35,205 bases of DNA from Xenococcaceae cyanobacterium MO_167.B52 (GCA_030065315.1 JASJDB010000018.1:1-35205); one strand, 5' to 3'. Positions 10,556 through 20,161 are shown, counted from the stretch's first letter. Numbers and translations: made by a program. The notes: generated by a model not told the origin, from the letters alone.

Positions 10556-10621
10556 AGTTCCTCAAAACACTTTAACTTCATCAATATATTTGTATTAATT
10601 GTAAATTTTAAGAGTATTACT

Positions 10622-11572
10622 ATGGACAGTTCTATTACTTATCTTTCAACTTTTGAAATTGATCGCGATAAGACGTTACTTTTGATTGAAGCAAGTATTC
10701 AGGCTTACAACGCCTTTAATGAGGAAAATCCTGCTAAATGCAATCAAGAAAAGGTAACTCCCCCAGAAGGTTATGAACTTATTGACTCTTGGACAGGGGT
10801 TGATGCAGTTTTTAATCAGTTGAAGCGAGTGGAATGTTATGGAATTGTTTTCCGCTCCCAAGAAGACCCCTATACTTATATCTTTGCCTTTAGAGGAACA
10901 GATAGTACAGAAGACCTTTGTGATGATTTTGGTTTCGATTCTGTTACCTTTCAAGCTTATGACAAAAATATCGTAGTTGCCTCAGAGATTTTAGTAGAGT
11001 CTGGATTCTATCATATTTATTCCGATAGTTATGACAATACTGCTTCCATGCAACATCAACTATTTGACCTAATCGATAAATATCAAACTTCCGCCAAACC
11101 TATCCATCAACTCTATGTTACTGGTCATAGCTTGGGCTGTACTTTAGCTACTTTGTTTACTCTTGATCTAGCATTATCAAGACCAGAGATTAAAGTTGTA
11201 AACTATAACTATGCTTCTCCCCGTGTTGGCAATCAGGAATTTGTTAATTTCTACCAACAGCAATCTCTGCAACAAAATCCTGGAACTACAACAGTGCGCT
11301 TTCAGAATGTTTATGATAAAGTTCCTTGCACTCCTTTGGAAAGTCAAGGATACAGACATCTACCCTTTGCTTATTTAATTGCATTTTACCGTGATAATTT
11401 CACAGGAAAATTTGATATTGTAAATAACCATTCTGTACAGAATTACAAGAGGGTTTTAGAGCATATCCTGAATAGTCCTAATGACTCATATGAGACAGTA
11501 TTTGAAGGTAATGGCGACAAAAAAATCAAGTCGGTTGAACCTAATCCTACTTCAATTTGTAAATACTGGTAG
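10622..11572 (+). CDS. Class 3 lipase family protein (alpha/beta hydrolase)
   Basis: AFRGTDS oxyanion region, LYVTGHSLGCTLATLFTLDL nucleophile elbow, NYASPRVGNQEFVNFY, DKVPCTP and NNHSVQNYKRVL. Confidence 0.9.
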   Translation: MDSSITYLSTFEIDRDKTLLLIEASIQAYNAFNEENPAKCNQEKVTPPEGYELIDSWTGVDAVFNQLKRVECYGIVFRSQEDPYTYIFAFRGTDSTEDLCDDFGFDSVTFQAYDKNIVVASEILVESGFYHIYSDSYDNTASMQHQLFDLIDKYQTSAKPIHQLYVTGHSLGCTLATLFTLDLALSRPEIKVVNYNYASPRVGNQEFVNFYQQQSLQQNPGTTTVRFQNVYDKVPCTPLESQGYRHLPFAYLIAFYRDNFTGKFDIVNNHSVQNYKRVLEHILNSPNDSYETVFEGNGDKKIKSVEPNPTSICKYW

Positions 11573-11602
11573 TTTCTTTAATGCTAGAACTGATACTACA
11601 TC

Positions 11603-12418
11603 CTATAACTCTTCTATCTCTACTATTCTTTTAAGAGGTATAGGTTCTGATTGAGTTTCGGGCAGTAGTATAGGTTCTTTTTCTTTCTCTTTAACTTTAT
11701 TCGGCAGTAATACAGGTAAAGGCTCTGTTTCATCCATCCAGTAACTAGCCACTGGTAGAGTGTGTTCTAAGTCTTCTAAGAGACGAGGAATGATCATTAC
11801 AGCGTGTAATTCACCGATTCTTTCTGCTTCCTGCATTCCTACATCAATCGCAATCGCAACATTAGCTACTGACCCTCTAATAATAGCAGTACACAAGCCA
11901 TCTCCAATCTTTTCATAAGAAGCCAACTGTACATCTGCTGACTTCAACATGGCATCTGCTGCCCCTACCATTGCAGGAAAACCTCTAGTTTCCAGCAAGC
12001 CAATAGAACGATTACTTAAGCGACTGTATCCCCTTCTTTTCTGGGCTAACTCTGCTAAATGAGAGCCAATAGGAAACACTGCTTCCAAATTAGGCATCGG
12101 ACGGGCTATCACCAGTTTTGACCTTAATTGTCCGAATTTTTCGGCGGTTTTTGCCCCTTCTTCTACGGCTAATCTCACATCTGCTATGTTGCCCCTTACT
12201 ACGGCGGTACAGTGTCCACTACCTGTGCGCTCATACCCTACCATAGTTACTTCTGCTGATTTGAGCATCATATCTGCTGTTCCCACGATTGCAGGAAAGC
12301 TAGTAGTAGAGACTAAGCCTAAAGCACTGTCTTTGAAAGGGTGTGGATCAACATAGGAAGCATCATAGGGAGGTTGCTGACTTGTTGCTCTTGTTCTCCG
12401 CAAGTCCAGATTTGCCAT
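11603..12418 (-). CDS. ccmO: Carboxysome shell protein with tandem BMC domains (CcmO-type)
   Basis: Two BMC repeats: ALGLVSTTSFPAIVGTADMMLKSAEVTMVGYERTGSGHCTAVVRG and SIGLLETRGFPAMVGAADAMLKSADVQLASYEKIGDGLCTAIIRG. N- and C-terminal extensions are consistent with CcmO. Confidence 0.93.
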   Translation of the reverse strand: MANLDLRRTRATSQQPPYDASYVDPHPFKDSALGLVSTTSFPAIVGTADMMLKSAEVTMVGYERTGSGHCTAVVRGNIADVRLAVEEGAKTAEKFGQLRSKLVIARPMPNLEAVFPIGSHLAELAQKRRGYSRLSNRSIGLLETRGFPAMVGAADAMLKSADVQLASYEKIGDGLCTAIIRGSVANVAIAIDVGMQEAERIGELHAVMIIPRLLEDLEHTLPVASYWMDETEPLPVLLPNKVKEKEKEPILLPETQSEPIPLKRIVEIEEL

Positions 12419-12542
12419 TGAGTAATTTTCTCGATAGATTAAGTTGTTACTTATGTATAGGTGAAACCTTATCTATAGTTTAATCAGAAATTGTCACTAG
12501 TGCATAAAATCACTATTCAACAAAACTGATAACACTGATTAG

Positions 12543-12583
12543 TAGGTATTAGGTGTTAGGTATTAGGTTTAGGTGTTAGGTAT
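12543..12583. repeat. Short tandem repeat (TTAGGTR/TTAGGT units)
   Basis: taggtattaggtgttaggtattaggtttaggtgttaggtat. Confidence 0.75.
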
Positions 12584-12599
12584 GGGGTAAAAGAAAAAG

Positions 12600-13181
12600 T
12601 TAACTAATTTCTATTCTAAATATTACCTTATGTTCTCTGCCAAATTCTAAGCGATCGCCTGTTTTAAGAGGGTAAGATTGCTGAGGTGTTAAAGTTTGAT
12701 TATTAAGAATTGTACCGTTGGTACTGTTATCGTCCACAATGGTAAAGCTATTAGTGTAATTATCCCAAGTTACATAGGCGTGGAGTCGTGAAACTCTCTC
12801 CGCAAAAGGAACAGTAGAAACATCAATTACTGGACGCTCACTGGGTATGCCATCTTGACGACCTAAATACATTTTATTCATGGCACTGTTTTGATCTATC
12901 ACAAAGACCTCTCCACAAGTAGCGTGAATTAATTTGAGACTAGCAGTAGGAACTTCTACAACAGTACGAATAGGTGCAGGTGCATTACCATAACCTGGTG
13001 GAGATGATGAAATAGGCTCATATTGTCTTGGGGGTTCTACTGGAGGGTAATAGGAATCTGGTTCTTGATAACTACTTGATTCCATATTTAATGGTTCGCC
13101 ACAATAGGGACAGCAATCACCTTCTGGAACCGCTCTTTCAAAGTAGTCACATTGGGGGTTCATACATTTAACTATCGCCAT
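12600..13181 (-). CDS. FHA-domain protein with N-terminal zinc ribbon
   Basis: N-terminal CMNPQCDYFERAVPEGDCCPYCGEPL (CxnC...CxxC). FHA core: YLGRQDG...VSRLHAYVTWDNYTNSFTIVDDNSTNGTILNNQTL...LKTGDRLEFGREHKVIF. Confidence 0.93.
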   Translation of the reverse strand: MAIVKCMNPQCDYFERAVPEGDCCPYCGEPLNMESSSYQEPDSYYPPVEPPRQYEPISSSPPGYGNAPAPIRTVVEVPTASLKLIHATCGEVFVIDQNSAMNKMYLGRQDGIPSERPVIDVSTVPFAERVSRLHAYVTWDNYTNSFTIVDDNSTNGTILNNQTLTPQQSYPLKTGDRLEFGREHKVIFRIEIS

Positions 13182-13269
13182 TGTTTGCTTCTATATATTT
13201 AGGTTTATTAAAAGAAATTTTGTTTATTATAGAAGTTCAACTCATAAAGTTCATGCTAAAAACTATAAA

Positions 13270-13325
13270 CTACTAACTCCGAAACTACTAACCACTAACC
13301 ACTAACTACTAACTACTAACCCCTA
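13270..13325. repeat. Short tandem repeat (ACTAACY/ACTACTAAC units)
   Basis: ctactaactccgaaactactaaccactaaccactaactactaactactaacccctaa. Confidence 0.75.
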
Positions 13326-13326
13326 A

Positions 13327-15810
13327 TTACTTACAGTCTTTTTCACTTAATTCTAGAGGAATGAGTTTTTTATGGGACAAATGACACTGAAATTCTTTAG
13401 TTTTGAAGATTTCGTTGATTTTATCTCCTAATTCTAAGTGCTGCTTTTTATTGTTATTGAGATATAGCAAATTTAAAGAAAAAGCCAAAGGGTATCTGCG
13501 ATCGCGAAAAACTGCCTCATTAAGTTGGTACAATTCTTTATTATCTTTGCAATTTAAGTCTTGAAAAAGATTAACCCCTGTATTGTCAGCTTTTTTGATC
13601 AACATAGGGAAAAATTCTTCAGAATTTCTCACCACTGCAAGAGGATAAACATTACATTGTTTATAAGCTATGGATTGAAAAGTGAATCCAATGCCTGCTA
13701 TTGTATTTCCATCTGCGTTATCTGCTTGTTTCCATACGTCTCTAATATCACGAATCATTCTATTGCTTTCTTGTTTTTTGATTTTACCAGACGCGATCGC
13801 TTGTTCAAATTGGTTAATATCTGCTTCTTGGTTTTGAAATACTAATTGTTTAAATATTTCTCTGGCATAATCATTTTTAGGAGCGAAAGCCTGAATTTTA
13901 ATATTCTTAGGAATATTAGGATTTATTTCATGCCAATAATTAACTTTCCCCGTATAGATATCTTTTACTTGATTTAGGGTTATTTTTTGTTCTAAATATT
14001 CTGCTAGTTCTTCGCAATTTGGACAGGGGTTTAAAGCTACATATACCAACAATCCATCATAAGCAATTATACTATTAATTACTTGTTGATTATCTTGATT
14101 TCTAGTAAATTTATTTTGATAATTATTGGAATTAAAATGACTTATACCAAAGCTTAGTTGACCAGGCTCAAGACTATTAATTAGTTGTTCTTGGTTATTA
14201 AAAGATCTCTGAGTTAAATTAAGTTCCTGTTTTTCTCGCAAAATTTCGATAAAACTCCTGGCATTAGAAGGAACAATCTTAATCTTGCCATTTCTTCTCG
14301 TAAATTCTAAATAAGTAGAATTATTATCTCGATCAAAGTCAATATCAAAAATAGAATTTAGTTTTTCTGAAGCTATTGTCCCGTATTTTAAATTATTAGT
14401 AGGAACTGATACTTTTTTGATTTTTTCAATACAACAAACTATTTTTGGTCCTGAAGGAAGTGGGTCAGTTCGGTTCAATAATTTCCAGAGTATTCCCCCC
14501 AGCAAGAGAATAGCTGCCGAGAAAATTATCCAAAGTAACCAATTACGATTTTTTCCATCATCTATGATATCTAAATAGGTGTCAGGTACAGATTCTAGCT
14601 CCTGGAAATTTAGCATCAGCTGACGCAGTTCTTTTCTTGCAGTTGCAGCGTCATTAAAGGGAGAATTTAACCCAATGAGTCTCAGTAAAAAATTCTTCAC
14701 TGGTAAAGGAATCTCTCGCCAATTAAGATCATCGCGAGCATTGAGAGGATAAGGGGTTTGAGATGTAATCTGTTTTTCTGCTAGGAGGTATAAACCAATA
14801 TTGCCTAATGCTGCTAAATCATCTCTGACTTTTTTATTAGATATTTGCTGAACTTGAGGATCGAATAATTCTTCCCAAAAAGCTAAATCCCATAAATAAA
14901 CTAAAAATCCTACTTCTGTTTGATTAATTAAAAGACTATCCAAACTCAGATTACCGTGAACTATTCCTTGTTGAATTTCTCCAGAAGTAAATTGCCATCT
15001 GTGGGAATGTAAAAATTCTAAACTTTGCAATACTTGGTCTAATAACTTGAGTACTTGCTCCTGCTCCATTCTGCCGTGCTGTGTTAAGTAAGATTTAAGA
15101 TTGGGTAAGGATGCTAAGTTATTAGATGTTATTAAATAACAACGGTCTTGATTGCTGTCTTTAATGCCTTCTTGAGGAATAATTAAACGAAAATCGGAAG
15201 GTATGCTTGCTGCTACTTGAAAATTGACTATTCTTTCAAAAATCTCTTTTTTTTGGTTTCTGATTGTTACTTCTGGAAAACTACGACGAGGTAATAAATA
15301 TTCTTTTACGACAATAGAACGACCATTACTTTTCTGAATCGCGGTATAGATGCGTCCATTGCCTTGTCTTCCTAGAAAGCGAACAATCTGATAAATACCC
15401 CTTCTACCCCGAAGTTCTTTATTATCTGGCAGTTGGGCAGGAAAACCACATTTAGAACAAAATTTTGCTGATGGTGCTTTTTTTAAGGTTTCTAAGGGAT
15501 GATCGCATCCTAAAGGGTTATTGCGATCGCATTTTTCATACTGGAGATAAGGATTGGGTAAGGGTTCAAAAAGATAATCTTGAGTACGCTCTATTAACTG
15601 ACCTTGATTAAAAGGCGAAACTCTTTCCCCTTGGGGAATTTCGAGATTGTCTAACTTACGCCTGCCCCGATTATACAAGGAAGTCGCGATCGATCTTCTG
15701 CCCTGTTCTGTTAGGGGATTGAATCTTAGGAGGGAAATAGTTTTTCTAAATTTTTGTTGTATGGGTGCAATTACATTTTTGAGTTTCATATATATATTTT
15801 TTTTGATCAT
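13327..15810 (-). CDS. 4-Cys prefix + degenerate Ser/Thr kinase + TM helix + PstS-like periplasmic binding domain
   Basis: C(x7)C...FCSKCGFP prefix; kinase fold with VVKEY, HGNLSLDSLL in place of HRDLKPxN, and LWDLAFWE in place of DFG; TM WLLWIIFSAAILLLGGILW; then NSIIAYDGLLVYVAL...ITLNQVKDIYTGKVNYWHEINPN, resembling PstS-type binding proteins. Confidence 0.85.
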   Translation of the reverse strand: MIKKNIYMKLKNVIAPIQQKFRKTISLLRFNPLTEQGRRSIATSLYNRGRRKLDNLEIPQGERVSPFNQGQLIERTQDYLFEPLPNPYLQYEKCDRNNPLGCDHPLETLKKAPSAKFCSKCGFPAQLPDNKELRGRRGIYQIVRFLGRQGNGRIYTAIQKSNGRSIVVKEYLLPRRSFPEVTIRNQKKEIFERIVNFQVAASIPSDFRLIIPQEGIKDSNQDRCYLITSNNLASLPNLKSYLTQHGRMEQEQVLKLLDQVLQSLEFLHSHRWQFTSGEIQQGIVHGNLSLDSLLINQTEVGFLVYLWDLAFWEELFDPQVQQISNKKVRDDLAALGNIGLYLLAEKQITSQTPYPLNARDDLNWREIPLPVKNFLLRLIGLNSPFNDAATARKELRQLMLNFQELESVPDTYLDIIDDGKNRNWLLWIIFSAAILLLGGILWKLLNRTDPLPSGPKIVCCIEKIKKVSVPTNNLKYGTIASEKLNSIFDIDFDRDNNSTYLEFTRRNGKIKIVPSNARSFIEILREKQELNLTQRSFNNQEQLINSLEPGQLSFGISHFNSNNYQNKFTRNQDNQQVINSIIAYDGLLVYVALNPCPNCEELAEYLEQKITLNQVKDIYTGKVNYWHEINPNIPKNIKIQAFAPKNDYAREIFKQLVFQNQEADINQFEQAIASGKIKKQESNRMIRDIRDVWKQADNADGNTIAGIGFTFQSIAYKQCNVYPLAVVRNSEEFFPMLIKKADNTGVNLFQDLNCKDNKELYQLNEAVFRDRRYPLAFSLNLLYLNNNKKQHLELGDKINEIFKTKEFQCHLSHKKLIPLELSEKDCK

Positions 15811-16071
15811 TCGGAAAATCTTGAAGGGTAAGGAAAAAGGGATTCCTTGGATTAAGAAAAAAGTGTTGCAAGATTAACGGGCAATGGATAGGAGTACAAC
15901 AATTATACAAAGCCTATCAGGCTCAGTAGGAGATTTAACGCGACTCCAACAAAACTTTTTGTTGACCAAAAAAAACTGAAGTTCCGCAAGTCTTCAGCTT
16001 TAGATGTAGAGCAGTGCAATTAATTTGAATTGAAGTAAAATTTATGCAGCAATTCTCATTGCAGTCAGGTT

Positions 16072-16992
16072 CTAATCATCAGATTGATTTTCCCGTAAGC
16101 GCGAAAACGCCATGATACTGATAGTAGTGATTAATCCTACAAGAGAACTCGGTTCGGGGACTGAGTTAGGTACAAAAGCAATCCCGAAAGGATTTGTTCC
16201 TGTATTGACTGTTCCTAATAAACTAGGTACTTTATCCTCTACTGAATAAAAAGAAACTAGATCTAGGTCAGTACTAGAATGAGTCACATATAGTTTCGTT
16301 CCATCTCCATTAAAAACTAAATTGTGGGCTCGTTCCACTGGAGTATCAATGGGATTTCCCGCCGCAATTTCATTAATTGCCGTATCAATACAAGATAATG
16401 TATCCTCCGTACCTCCAAGAAAATTTGTTGTACAAAACACACTACCATCGGGGGACATTCCTGTACCGTGTGCGCCCTCAAAATTCAGAGTTTTCACAAT
16501 ATCTAGAGTGTCACGGTCTAAAATTTGCACTGCATTACTATTTTCAACTGGAACGTATAAAAATTCGTTCTTAGAGGTAGCAGAAAGGTGAGGAACTAAA
16601 CCTACTTCCTGGAAATCTACTACAGTAAAATCAGTAGTATCGAACTTAACTATCACATCATTGGTTCCATTGTTGAGACCTAAACCCAAAATCGAGACAT
16701 AGGCAAAGTTCTCACTAGGATTTGGGTCATAAATCACATCATGGGGCATTCCTTATAGAAACTCTGTTGGCATAGAAACCGTTGTTACTACGTTTTTATT
16801 GACAGTATCGTCACTAGAATTATTTACCCACAATTGAGTACCAAAGGGATTTGCCCAGATATGAAAGCTTCCTTGTCCTGTAGGTACGGTGGACGTAACC
16901 TCAAAAGTATTAGCATCATAAAATACAACTCTTTGATTACTGCGATCATTAATCGCAATTTCATGAGTTTTAGCAATATAAGAGACGTACAT
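16072..16992 (-). pseudogene. Interrupted PEP-CTERM beta-propeller (YncE/YVTN-like) gene
   Basis: ORFs 16753-16992 and 16072-16749 share one frame and are separated by a single TAA (16753-16755): ...TTVSMPTEFL*GMPHDVIYDPNPSENFAYV.... The C-terminus VPEPSSLVGLITTISIMAFSRLRENQ matches a PEP-CTERM sorting signal. No signal peptide is encoded at the 5' end. Confidence 0.75.
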
Positions 16993-17105
16993 GAGAAAGC
17001 GATCCCTATCCTTAACTTAGAGATCGCTAAAATCTCACGCTATTACTAAAATTAAACAAAATCAATAAAAGTTAATTTTCAATTATTTCTATATTGCTTA
17101 AAAAT

Positions 17106-18818
17106 TTAATTAGAGATAACTTTAGAGTGGGGTGCTGACTGATTACCTCGATAAAAAATAATCGAATCATTCAAAGGTTCGACTTTGGTACCAGGATAGT
17201 AAAAAGCGAGAATTTTAGTGGGTGACCATCCCAATCTAGCTAAATTATAAGAGCCATATTGACTCAAACCCACACCATGACCAAAACCCCCACCAATAAA
17301 GAAGTAACCATCTAATTTATTTTCGCTGTTATAAAAAGGTTCGAGATAAAATAAGGTACTGATAGGAGGTTCAAAAGCACTACGCACTTCATTTTTGTGA
17401 AGTTTGACTATTCCTAAATCCGTTTCTACTAAGAGGGTCAAAATGCGACCTGAAGCTGATCGCTTAATGACTTCTAAATTGGTAATAGTTGTAAAATCTA
17501 CTAGGGGATGATAGTTTTTCTTGAGGTATCGTCGAAAATCTTTGTTTAAGTCCGCTATACTGCGAGATCTTTTCCAGCGAAATACTTTTCTTCCTGTTTC
17601 ATTGAATCCCTGGCTTTTATTGAGGAAATAACGCAAGCTGGCTTCATTTTGAAGAGGATAGCGAGATATATCCCATAATTGCTTAGGCGCGTCGATAACT
17701 GGGCGTAAATAAGGGCGTTCTTCTCCTTCCCATACATCGCTAAAAGATGCGGTGATTCCTCCTGTGGTGGAAGAATAGAGTGCGTCAGTTAATTCATTGT
17801 TGTATGTTAGCACTAATCCCTTGGTTTGAGCGATCGCTTTATCTGTCCTCGGAGTTGCACCACTAATCCCTTTGTATACCTGACAATGAACGGTAGCGCA
17901 AAGTTCATAATCATCTGCTTCAAAGCGTCGTAAATTTCTTAAAGCATAGGTACGAGCAATAATTGTTTGAGCTGCGATCGCATTTGCAGGGGCACCAGCT
18001 CCAATTTCGTAGGGGACGACCCCTCTTAAATAGGATTCTAAGGGAACTTCATTAACTAGAGAAAAATTACCATAAGCATTAGGTTGTAAGCGTAGGGAAC
18101 CGCCGTAAAGGTAAGTAGCTTCTTTTTTGTTACTGACAGTATGAACCCGAACTAAATTTTTACTGGTATTAATTTCTAATTCATTATCAGCATATTCTTT
18201 GCCATCAATATATAAAACGACTTGAGGAGTTTCTGTTAGTAATTCACTAGATAAATAAGGAGTATGATAGCCATTTTCTTTTAAACTGTCTAGTAACCAA
18301 CGACGTACTAAAGGAGTAGAATATACATCTCTTTTTGCCCAAACTTCCCATCTTCCAGGTTGGACTATTTCTACTTGAATACCCAGATTACGCCAAGCAA
18401 TTGCGTCTGCTTCTGCTGTTTCAAAAGTAGCATGACTACCTAACACTATTTTTTCTGATACTATAGGTTCAGTTAAAGTTTGCTGCTTTATTCTCAGCTT
18501 AATCTTCTGAGTTTTTACTACTTGATTTACTTCAGAATCAGAAGTATTTGAAAGTGCATTTTGTTGCCTTTCTCGGTCTGTTTCCCAATCAACAGTTAAC
18601 CAATCTCCAGCCGTACTAGTAATATCTATTTGACTGACAATTTCATCTTTTTCATCAATTGGTTCGTCGCCAAAACGTTGTACAATTCCTACTTGTAAAT
18701 CAATTTCTGTTGCTGCGATCGCTGATGTTTTTTGTGTGATGCCTACTGTGTCTATTCCGACAAAGCAACTGATCAGTAATATTCCTATACGACGCAAAGT
18801 TTTAGTATGGCTCATCAA
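17106..18818 (-). CDS. SpoIID/LytB domain-containing protein
   Basis: ESYLRGVVPYEIGAGAPANAIAAQTIIARTYAL...ALYSSTTGGITASFSDVWEGEERPYL...GGGFGHGVGLSQYGSYNLARLGWSPTKILAFYYPGTKVE. Confidence 0.92.
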   Translation of the reverse strand: MMSHTKTLRRIGILLISCFVGIDTVGITQKTSAIAATEIDLQVGIVQRFGDEPIDEKDEIVSQIDITSTAGDWLTVDWETDRERQQNALSNTSDSEVNQVVKTQKIKLRIKQQTLTEPIVSEKIVLGSHATFETAEADAIAWRNLGIQVEIVQPGRWEVWAKRDVYSTPLVRRWLLDSLKENGYHTPYLSSELLTETPQVVLYIDGKEYADNELEINTSKNLVRVHTVSNKKEATYLYGGSLRLQPNAYGNFSLVNEVPLESYLRGVVPYEIGAGAPANAIAAQTIIARTYALRNLRRFEADDYELCATVHCQVYKGISGATPRTDKAIAQTKGLVLTYNNELTDALYSSTTGGITASFSDVWEGEERPYLRPVIDAPKQLWDISRYPLQNEASLRYFLNKSQGFNETGRKVFRWKRSRSIADLNKDFRRYLKKNYHPLVDFTTITNLEVIKRSASGRILTLLVETDLGIVKLHKNEVRSAFEPPISTLFYLEPFYNSENKLDGYFFIGGGFGHGVGLSQYGSYNLARLGWSPTKILAFYYPGTKVEPLNDSIIFYRGNQSAPHSKVISN

Positions 18819-18980
18819 GATGGATAGAATAATTATTGTTCTCTATAGTAGCCAAAATTTCTCCCGACTTAACCTCAAGTTCCCAGTACTATCAAGTATA
18901 GCGATCGCATTTCTGATCTGAAAAATTGTTGTAAAGTAATGTAAAGTTACTAACTCACATTTTAGGATGGGCTTATAGAA

Positions 18981-19904
18981 ATGACTAAAAATATTTCTCT
19001 CCCGACATTGGGCATTGGTACTTGGGCTTGGGGCGATAGTTTATTCTGGGGTTACGGTTCTAACTATGGAGTCAACGAAGTAGAGCAAGCCTTTGAAGCA
19101 GCCATAGCCAATGGTGTAACTTTATTTGATACTGCCGAAGTTTATGGTTTAGGAGAATCCGAGAGACTGTTGGGGCGATTTTTAAAGCAAACTACTCAAC
19201 CCATACAGATAGCCACCAAGTATTTTCCCTTGCCTTGGAGATTTGTGAAACAATCGGTATCAGATGCTTTAACAGCTAGTCTGAAGCGACTTGATGTAGA
19301 CCAGATTGCATTGTACCAAGTTCATATGCCCTTTGACTTTTTTATGGGGCAGTCAACCCTAATGGAAGCTTTAGCATCTGAAGTCAAACGCGGTCGTATT
19401 CTTAGCGTTGGAGTCAGTAACTATTCAGCCACCCAGATGGAACAAGCCCACGAACTTCTGGCAAAATACGATGTTCCCTTAGCTGTCAATCAAGTTCGCT
19501 ATTCTCTACTAACAAGAAAAATCGAACAAAACGGAGTCTTAAAATCCGCCCGCGATTTAGGAGTTACGATCCTTGCCTATAGCCCTCTAGACCAGGGATT
19601 ATTAACAGGAAAATATACTCCCGATACACAAAAGCAAGTTACAGGAGCCAGAAAACTTGACCCCAAATTTTCAGCTAATGGTTTGAGTAAGATTGAACCA
19701 TTAATTGATCAGTTAAAACAACTTGGAGACAAATATCACAAGACAGTTGTTCAAGTGGCTCTAAATTGGCTAATAGCCCAGGAAAATGTAATTCCGATTC
19801 CTGGGGCAAAAAATGCTCGACAAGCCCAAGAAAATGCAGGAGCTATGGGCTGGCAATTGACTCCAGAAGATGTTGAGCAACTCAGTAAACTAAGTCTAAA
19901 CTAA
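18981..19904 (+). CDS. Aldo/keto reductase
   Basis: GIGTWAWGDSLFWGYG...LFDTAEVYGLGESERLLGRFL...VGVSNYSATQMEQAHELL...VIPIPGAKNARQAQENAGAMGWQL. Confidence 0.95.
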   Translation: MTKNISLPTLGIGTWAWGDSLFWGYGSNYGVNEVEQAFEAAIANGVTLFDTAEVYGLGESERLLGRFLKQTTQPIQIATKYFPLPWRFVKQSVSDALTASLKRLDVDQIALYQVHMPFDFFMGQSTLMEALASEVKRGRILSVGVSNYSATQMEQAHELLAKYDVPLAVNQVRYSLLTRKIEQNGVLKSARDLGVTILAYSPLDQGLLTGKYTPDTQKQVTGARKLDPKFSANGLSKIEPLIDQLKQLGDKYHKTVVQVALNWLIAQENVIPIPGAKNARQAQENAGAMGWQLTPEDVEQLSKLSLN

Positions 19905-20049
19905 AAATCAAGCGGATTGGCGCGATCACCTAGAACGTCGATTCAGTAACCAGAAATTTTTTGTGGGGTGAGACAAGGAAGGGGGGGGAGCTTACAAGTG
20001 TATGATTTTTAGATTTTAACGGAGAAATCAGACAAGGGGGACAAGGAAG

Positions 20050-20105
20050 TCCTAAAGGATTCCTAAAGGATACACCTTCGGATAACACCTGCGGATATAC
20101 CCTCT
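20050..20105. repeat. Degenerate ~13-bp tandem repeat next to GC-rich dispersed-repeat-like sequence
   Basis: Units AAAGGATACACCT / TCGGATAACACCT / GCGGATATACCCT, preceded by TCCTAAAGGATTCCTAAAGGAT. Confidence 0.65.
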
Positions 20106-20161
20106 AGAGATCCTTTGGGACGCTCGTTTGTCAGCCGAACGCGGGGCTTCCCAGGCGGAAG

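Noticed and set aside
15934-16010. CTGAAG-ttccgcaagt-CTTCAG and similar small hairpins between genes
   Set aside because: Only a 6-bp stem; expected by chance in AT-rich spacers.
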